The position numbers and the translations under genes were made by a program. From the NCBI GenBank assembly GCA_963780865.1, contig CAWADT010000022.1, forward strand, positions 124,001-188,000: DNA of 64,000 nt, given 5' to 3'. The notes beneath the pieces were generated by a model. The model was not told the origin of the DNA, did no database searches, and saw only the letters and a program-made list of their open reading frames with translations. The stretch comes from FEN-1073 sp963780865 (lineage in GTDB: Bacteria > Chloroflexota > Anaerolineae > Anaerolineales > RBG-16-64-43). Of the stretch, positions 59,725 through 64,000 are shown one piece after another. Positions within the stretch are counted from its first letter, which is position 1. Each line of letters opens with the position of its first letter.

Positions 59725-61443
59725 TTACTGGCCGGGGATCCATACCGGATCAGCAAATTCCCAAATATTCGTTTCGGCCAGACGGATCCCTCCGCTCAGA
59801 AGATCCATGGCGTACAAGTGGTTGGGATAATCCGGATTGTATAATTGATTTTCTAGCATCAGGAAGAGCCCCGACGAGTCCGGACGCCAGAAGAAATCCC
59901 GGTCCCAGAATAGACAGCCATCCGGACATTCCGATTCCGGCAGATCCACATCCCGGACGTGGGTTCCGTCTGCCTGATATACCTGAATGCGATCTCCGAC
60001 GGCGATCCAATGTTGGCGGTCCGGAGCCACAGAAAAATTAATAGCCTGTACGCCGACCGGGGTAAGGATCCCGTCCGTGGATAAATAATCCAGGGTACCG
60101 TCGTTTTCGTTCCGCAGGATGAACATCCGATCCTTTGAGGCACCTAGGGTTTCAATGTATTGTACGCCTGTGCCTGGTTCATTATCGCTGCTCTCATCAG
60201 ACCCTTTGACCGCAATTACCCGCATGTCGGACAGATTGATTATATAAAGGCTGGCCGGTGCAGGGTGGCTTGCATCCATCATGCCCGGGTTTATATTCTG
60301 CGAATAGAATGCGATCAGTTTTTGATCGGAAGAAATGGAGAGTGCGTTAAAATCCGCATCCCAGACTTTGAGGACGCTCCCTGTTTCGATATTCAGCAAG
60401 AGTAACCCATAGGTTCCAATTCCGTTTCCTTGGGAAGACACGAACATGGAGTGATTGTTCAACCACTCTCCCTCGGCGCCGCATTCGTCCGAATTGGATT
60501 GTAGTAACCGCGAAGTTGAACCATCCGAAGCCGTGGCAAAGAGATCGCAATGCGTTCCTTCTCCGAAATCGTAGGAACTGCTCTCTAGAATCCATTGACC
60601 GTCGGGCGACCAGGCAATCGATTGGATTTCTTTCGGGCCGCTGCTTAATCGTTTGATGGTTTGTGAATGGATGTCATACGTATAGACGTCGGATGATGGG
60701 CCGTCCATCTCGCCGGCGAAAGCCAAATAGCGCCCATCCGGTGACCAGGCGAGAGATTGGATCCCACTAATAAACGCATCGTGCAACCGTTTTGCGGCGT
60801 CTTGCTGCTCCTGTGCAGATTTATTCTGATTCATCTGCCGGGCGACTTGGGTAAAATTATCCGGATAATCCTTCGACAAAAGACGCGTGATCACCTGAGT
60901 CTTACCATCGGATAGGCTCATCAGGTTAAGGGTTAGGTCAGCCGTATCAGGCTCCGGCGTTTCCGGACCCGACAGACTTTCATAACCTCCGACCGAACCA
61001 GTGTAATAGGCCAGCCATTGTCCATCCGGAGAGATGATATCGGAAAGCGAATTAATCACAGAATTCTCAGCCGCGTCTTTGACGGGATAGGGGATCGTCT
61101 TCTCTCCGCTGCCATCGGCATTCCTGAAGATAATTTCCAATTGATCCCCTATACTTTGCATGTACGCCAGGTACGGGCCTTTGGTAGAAAGTGATGGAAT
61201 AGCGGTCGCAGTAGCCGACGGCTGCACAGGTGAATTGGTGAGCTCCACCGGCCGGTTGAATCCGGTTGGTGTAGGTGTTGGAAAGGATGTAAACGTTGGA
61301 AGCACGCCGGGGGTTGGTGTAGGTGTTGGAAAGGATGTAAACGTTGGAAGCATGCTGGGGGTTGGGCTAAATATCGCCGGTGCGGTACAACCGGAGATAA
61401 GCAACGCCATAGCAATGATAGAAATATCTTTATTGAATTTCAT
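59725..61443 (-). CDS. Beta-propeller lipoprotein, paralogue of the 34598 gene
   Basis: A 572-residue lipoprotein: MKFNKDISIIAMALLISGC, then a Thr/Pro linker in which a 16-residue unit (MLPTFTSFPTPTPTPG) is repeated once, coded by a 48-bp tandem duplication at 61264-61359. The mature domain carries blades with SPDG turns (IISPDGQWLAYYTG, AWSPDGRYLAFAGEMDG, AWSPDGQWILESSS) and a D-x-x-x-Y-D-I-H segment. Similar blocks occur in the protein at 34598-36205, so the two are paralogues. The ATG at 61443 has GGGAGAA upstream. The surface function is unknown. Elements 4 and 5 flank it. Confidence 0.7.
   Translation of the reverse strand: MKFNKDISIIAMALLISGCTAPAIFSPTPSMLPTFTSFPTPTPTPGVLPTFTSFPTPTPTGFNRPVELTNSPVQPSATATAIPSLSTKGPYLAYMQSIGDQLEIIFRNADGSGEKTIPYPVKDAAENSVINSLSDIISPDGQWLAYYTGSVGGYESLSGPETPEPDTADLTLNLMSLSDGKTQVITRLLSKDYPDNFTQVARQMNQNKSAQEQQDAAKRLHDAFISGIQSLAWSPDGRYLAFAGEMDGPSSDVYTYDIHSQTIKRLSSGPKEIQSIAWSPDGQWILESSSYDFGEGTHCDLFATASDGSTSRLLQSNSDECGAEGEWLNNHSMFVSSQGNGIGTYGLLLLNIETGSVLKVWDADFNALSISSDQKLIAFYSQNINPGMMDASHPAPASLYIINLSDMRVIAVKGSDESSDNEPGTGVQYIETLGASKDRMFILRNENDGTLDYLSTDGILTPVGVQAINFSVAPDRQHWIAVGDRIQVYQADGTHVRDVDLPESECPDGCLFWDRDFFWRPDSSGLFLMLENQLYNPDYPNHLYAMDLLSGGIRLAETNIWEFADPVWIPGQ
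61264..61359. repeat. Tandem duplication of a 48-bp coding unit in the linker of the lipoprotein
   Basis: Two in-frame copies, 61264-61311 and 61312-61359, differ in only a few bases. They add one 16-residue Thr/Pro unit to the linker. Confidence 0.8.
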
Positions 61444-61498
61444 ATTATTTTTCTCCCAGAATATTGAACTCAACGATTTCCCATGAATAGATATTAAA

Positions 61499-61613
61499 GC
61501 CCAACGGCTGGCGGCTCATCCGCTTGGCCACTTTCGCTATGTAGTTTCTATTTTAACAGTAAATCTAGAATTGCAATTAAGCATTTGCTCGCCGAGCCTT
61601 GATCAAGTTGGAT
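61499..61613 (-). repeat. attC-like element 5
   Basis: Plus strand: GCCCAAC (61499-61505), GCGGCT (61511-61516), shared interior (CTATTTTAACAGTAAATCTA and CGCCGAGCCTTGATCAAG), and GTTGGAT at 61607-61613. On the minus strand the two end boxes are ATCCAAC and GTTGGGC, both conforming to RYYYAAC/GTTRRRY; total 115 bases. It lies 55 bases from the ATG of the lipoprotein at 61443. Confidence 0.6.
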
Positions 61614-61788
61614 CGCCCAAACTGAATTTCACGGTCTCGAAATTTGGGTTATGTAATACAGTAAAATCATGGTCAGGGCGAACGATGAAATCCTTGTACG
61701 CATGATCTGCCGAAGGGTGGCGGCTCGCATAAGCTGTTGATGTTCCCTCGCCGGAATAATCGCCGATTTACATGGAAAGGATGGAACG

Positions 61789-61986
61789 ATGGAAAATCAG
61801 ACCCCTGTGCAGCCAAAAAAAGGCTTCCCAACCGTAATCGTCATTGTTGTCATCGTTATCGTCGTACTTTTTGCTCTGATGCTTTGTTGCCTCATAGGCA
61901 TCCCGGGCATTCTAGCCCTTCTCGGTCCCGCCATCGGCAACGTATTCTCCGGTATTATCTACGAGAATGTCATGCCGACACCTTAA
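61789..61986 (+). CDS. Pilin-like mini-protein (65 residues)
   Basis: MENQTPVQPKKGFPTVIVI leads into one long hydrophobic stretch ending LLGPAIGNVFSGII, then YENVMPTP. The GPAIGNVFS-x-I block is the same as in the Flp pilins at 13397 and 13864, also at DNA level, but the N-terminal half is different: there is no Glu at +5 after a Gly, so it would not be processed like a pilin. It may be a pilin-derived chimera or a membrane protein using the same tail. GGAAGGATGG precedes the ATG; a hairpin at 62003-62035 follows. Confidence 0.6.
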   Translation: MENQTPVQPKKGFPTVIVIVVIVIVVLFALMLCCLIGIPGILALLGPAIGNVFSGIIYENVMPTP

Positions 61987-62002
61987 CGGGCGGGAGCGAT
62001 AG

Positions 62003-62035
62003 AAGATAAAACCAGGAAAAGCCGGGTTTTATCTT
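62003..62035 (+). terminator. Hairpin after the pilin-like gene
   Basis: AAGATAAAACC pairs perfectly with GGTTTTATCTT across AGGAAAAGCCG. It lacks a terminal T run, so its termination strength is uncertain. The bases to 62188 show no gene. Confidence 0.5.
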
Positions 62036-62188
62036 GATGTTACGGAAGCCCACTCCGGAAGTCGGAACCGGGGTGAATCTGGATTTTCCCTCCACACTTG
62101 GAGACTTGGAGGCATTACCGTGGCTGTATGGCTCTTGACATCTTATATATGGTTTGCCAGGTATGCTTCCCTTCCGGCTTATACCAAT

Positions 62189-62479
62189 TTATTTTCCAAT
62201 GATGATGATGACTACCAACACATATAAGGCCACCAAACAGATCCGCAGACCCAATACTTCCAACCCCGAAAGATTATGAGGAAAATATCTAATCGGTGTT
62301 TCACTTTCTTCATGTTTGATAGTCTCGGCCGACTTAATCCATGATTTATTTCGAAGACGATGGAAAAATATTCCTAAACCCGGCGGTGGCAATCGAAGTT
62401 TTCCAGCCGTTAGCCATAACCAAACAAGCAAGCCGATTAATATCAACAATCCGAGTAAAGTTAGCCATTCCAATTTCAT
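62189..62479 (-). CDS. Small membrane protein with two helices
   Basis: A 96-residue product. Helix 1 is WLTLLGLLILIGLLVWLWLTA and helix 2 is GLRICLVALYVLVVIIIIG at the end, joined by a basic loop (RLRNKSWIKSAETIKHEE). The order and the charged loop look genuine. There is no family assignment. It is AT-rich like the rest of this block. The start is at 62479. Confidence 0.55.
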   Translation of the reverse strand: MKLEWLTLLGLLILIGLLVWLWLTAGKLRLPPPGLGIFFHRLRNKSWIKSAETIKHEESETPIRYFPHNLSGLEVLGLRICLVALYVLVVIIIIGK

Positions 62480-62864
62480 TGCGACTATTCCTTTTCTAGG
62501 AATTTATAGAAAAATATTCTCCGACGAAATTTGGCTGACCCCTTGTCTATACATGTACCAAGCGCCCAACTTTCGATTCGACCGCCCCAACCTGGTGATG
62601 CATAATTCACTAATGCCTCCCTATTATATCGAAATGCTCGAATTAATTACTTTTATAACCTCACCACAGGGTGAATATATGGAATGATTTTGTGGTTTAT
62701 TGGGGATAGAATATGGAAAAAAAAGGAAAAAAGGGACTGCTAGAATATAACTTTATTCTCACAAAAGATGCCCCATTGGCTGTTGGAAAATGATTTAGGA
62801 TACCAATTTATTATCACTTAATACTTTCAGTTAAAGAAATGAAGAAAGAACAAAAGAAAAAAGC
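62480..62864. other. AT-rich intergenic stretch
   Basis: No convincing gene; a GCCCAAC box at 62567-62573 has no partner. Short frames on the plus strand lack ribosome binding sites. The open frame at 62944-63159 (71 codons) is also unconvincing. Confidence 0.35.
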
Positions 62865-62900
62865 GCCCAACCCGCGGCTAGGTGACCCGGCGCTTGATTG
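62865..62900 (+). repeat. attC-like element 6 (one end only)
   Basis: GCCCAAC (62865-62871), CC, GCGGCT (62874-62879) and AGGTGACC match the end of element 1 read on the minus strand. Only this end is recognised; the other end could lie in the AT-rich sequence up to 63176. Confidence 0.4.
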
Positions 62901-63176
62901 TTATCAAAGGGAACCCGCAAGTCTTTCATAAACAATAGCACGGTTGGCTTGCAATTCTTCGACCGCCACAACAGGTTGCGTGGTGAACTTTGAAGCTTGT
63001 GAATTTCGGCGGCAAAGATCTGATAGAAAAAACATGGGGTTGCATGAAGCCTATTATTTGAATAAAATAATAAAAAGAAGCCAAAGAACTGAGTATTTCG
63101 TAAACATTAACAATCCCACCCTGAATATGACCGGCAATGATACCGACAAAAGAATATGATGGAACGGAGGAATGGT

Positions 63177-64000
63177 ATGAACCAAGAGGCAAACAATTTG
63201 AATGAAATGGGAAGAGAGATCATAAGGCAGGGGTATGCCATCTTGGCTAAAGACGAAATAGAGGAAAAAGGTCCTGCCCTATTCAAACAAGCCGAGGGTT
63301 ATTTCAGAAAGGCACATGATCTGGATCCACTCAACGGCCATTATCAACTCAATATTGCGGATTCCCTATTCGCCCAAGGGCGTCGGGATGAGGCCAATGT
63401 ACATTTTCAAGATGCGACAAAGAATCTCAAAGCTGATTCCGATCACCTGGCCGATGTTCGTAAGCGATGGACAACATCCATACTAATGTCGACTGGAACA
63501 CAAATTCTGGAAACCATTGGAATGGCGAACTGCCGAGATGCGGACCGTCTGAACGAGATGGGCAGAAGCTGCATGAGGCAGGGGTATGCATCACAGAAGG
63601 AAAGCAAATCCGGTAAGGCATATTTTGGTAAGGCCGAGGCTTGCTTTGAGAAAGCGCTCGAATTAAATCCAAAGAATTGGCATTTCCAAATTAATCTTGC
63701 GGATTCCCTATTTGCCCAGGAGCGGATAGCGGAGGCCAACCAACAATTCAATGCCGCGTTTATAAAAACGGGGGCTTCTTCCATCGGAGTCCTAAGGTCC
63801 GATCATGTGATGGGTGTCATCAAGCGATGGGGAAAATTCATCGACCCTGTCAACCAACCCATAAAATCCACGCCATTGGCCGGTCAAATTGCGCAGAAGC
63901 CTCCCGAACCCGTGACGGAAGGTGCGAAAAGCATCCCCGAAAGGAAAACTGCAAAGACCAAAATTCGACGTGTTGCGGTATTTGGTTTGGTTCCATGTGC
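63177..64000 (+). CDS. TPR-like repeat protein (partial, cut by the window end)
   Basis: The frame opens at ATG 63177 (GGAGGAATGGT just upstream) and is open to the window end (274 complete codons). It consists of two homologous halves: LNEMGREIIRQGYAIL ... ADSLFAQGRRDEANVHF and LNEMGRSCMRQGYASQ ... ADSLFAQERIAEANQQF, at about residues 8-85 and 130-200. The A/G-Y-F-R-K-A and LDPLN/LNPKN pieces are TPR-type helices. A basic segment (TAKTKIRR) then leads into the hydrophobic start of a new segment (VAVFGLVPC). It may therefore be a membrane-tethered TPR protein. Confidence 0.75.
   Translation, partial: MNQEANNLNEMGREIIRQGYAILAKDEIEEKGPALFKQAEGYFRKAHDLDPLNGHYQLNIADSLFAQGRRDEANVHFQDATKNLKADSDHLADVRKRWTTSILMSTGTQILETIGMANCRDADRLNEMGRSCMRQGYASQKESKSGKAYFGKAEACFEKALELNPKNWHFQINLADSLFAQERIAEANQQFNAAFIKTGASSIGVLRSDHVMGVIKRWGKFIDPVNQPIKSTPLAGQIAQKPPEPVTEGAKSIPERKTAKTKIRRVAVFGLVPC

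Noticed and set aside
62944..63159. A 71-codon gene before the TPR gene
   Set aside because: The sequence is without family features and lacks a clear RBS; it could be real, but I cannot support it.

Overview
The window reads as a chromosomal piece of a Chloroflexota bacterium, most likely an Anaerolineae-type lineage. This is inferred from the style of the genes: short Flp-type pilins with a KGQGLVEYA start, several beta-propeller lipoproteins with Thr/Pro-rich linkers, GT-C membrane proteins, and many palindromic intergenic repeats. There is no rRNA, and no tRNA that I can recognise. From 1 to about 27 kb the DNA is GC-rich. From about 52.7 kb to the end it is visibly more AT-rich and looks like an accessory region.

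Layout. 0-10 kb: a partial membrane protein, a GT-C type glycosyltransferase, an EF-G-like GTPase, a large repeat field with a 40-bp tandem array, an SGNH/MBOAT O-acetylation pair (MBOAT frameshifted) and a PIG-L deacetylase. 10-14.7 kb: clpB split by a one-base frameshift, twin Flp pilin genes, each with its own terminator, and a cupredoxin lipoprotein. 14.8-19 kb: a second polytopic membrane protein, then a short-chain reductase carrying the eukaryotic 3-ketodihydrosphingosine reductase signature and a serine palmitoyltransferase-like PLP enzyme. Together these last two would make the first two steps of a sphingolipid pathway. 19-27 kb: redoxin plus beta-propeller protein, a nuclease lipoprotein, DnaE and small membrane proteins. 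27-41.7 kb: mixed metabolic genes (zinc-ribbon protein, DoxX-like protein, a lipoprotein gene with an in-frame stop, oxidoreductases, GNAT, aldo/keto reductase, AzlCD exporter, 2H phosphoesterase, metallo-beta-lactamase-fold hydrolase, methyltransferase, YdeI-like protein). 41.8-46.6 kb: DegV, a TtuB-TtuA tRNA thiolation pair followed by a YhhQ transporter, RarD, an MTH1187-type protein and a GxxExxY protein. 46.6-52.7 kb: a complete hypA-B-F-C-D-E operon on the minus strand, with no hydrogenase structural gene in view.

52.7-64 kb: an AT-richer block with four hypothetical lipoproteins, a PadR operon with two tiny membrane proteins, a pilin-like mini-protein and a TPR protein cut by the window end. 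The lipoprotein genes on the minus strand are separated by 115-180 bp elements. Their ends carry GCCCAAC/GTTGGGC-type boxes, with inner GCGGCT/AGCCGC boxes in the better copies. Each minus-strand gene starts just after one such box. This is the layout of an integron gene-cassette array (attC sites) without a visible integrase, and it is the most unusual large-scale signal here, although a MITE family is an alternative.

Other recurring themes are nested palindromic repeats (one class inserted inside another), repeats that supply the C-terminal codons of HypD and TtuA, several promoters with the -10 box only a few bases from the start codon (leaderless or near-leaderless transcripts), and three genes broken by single-base changes.
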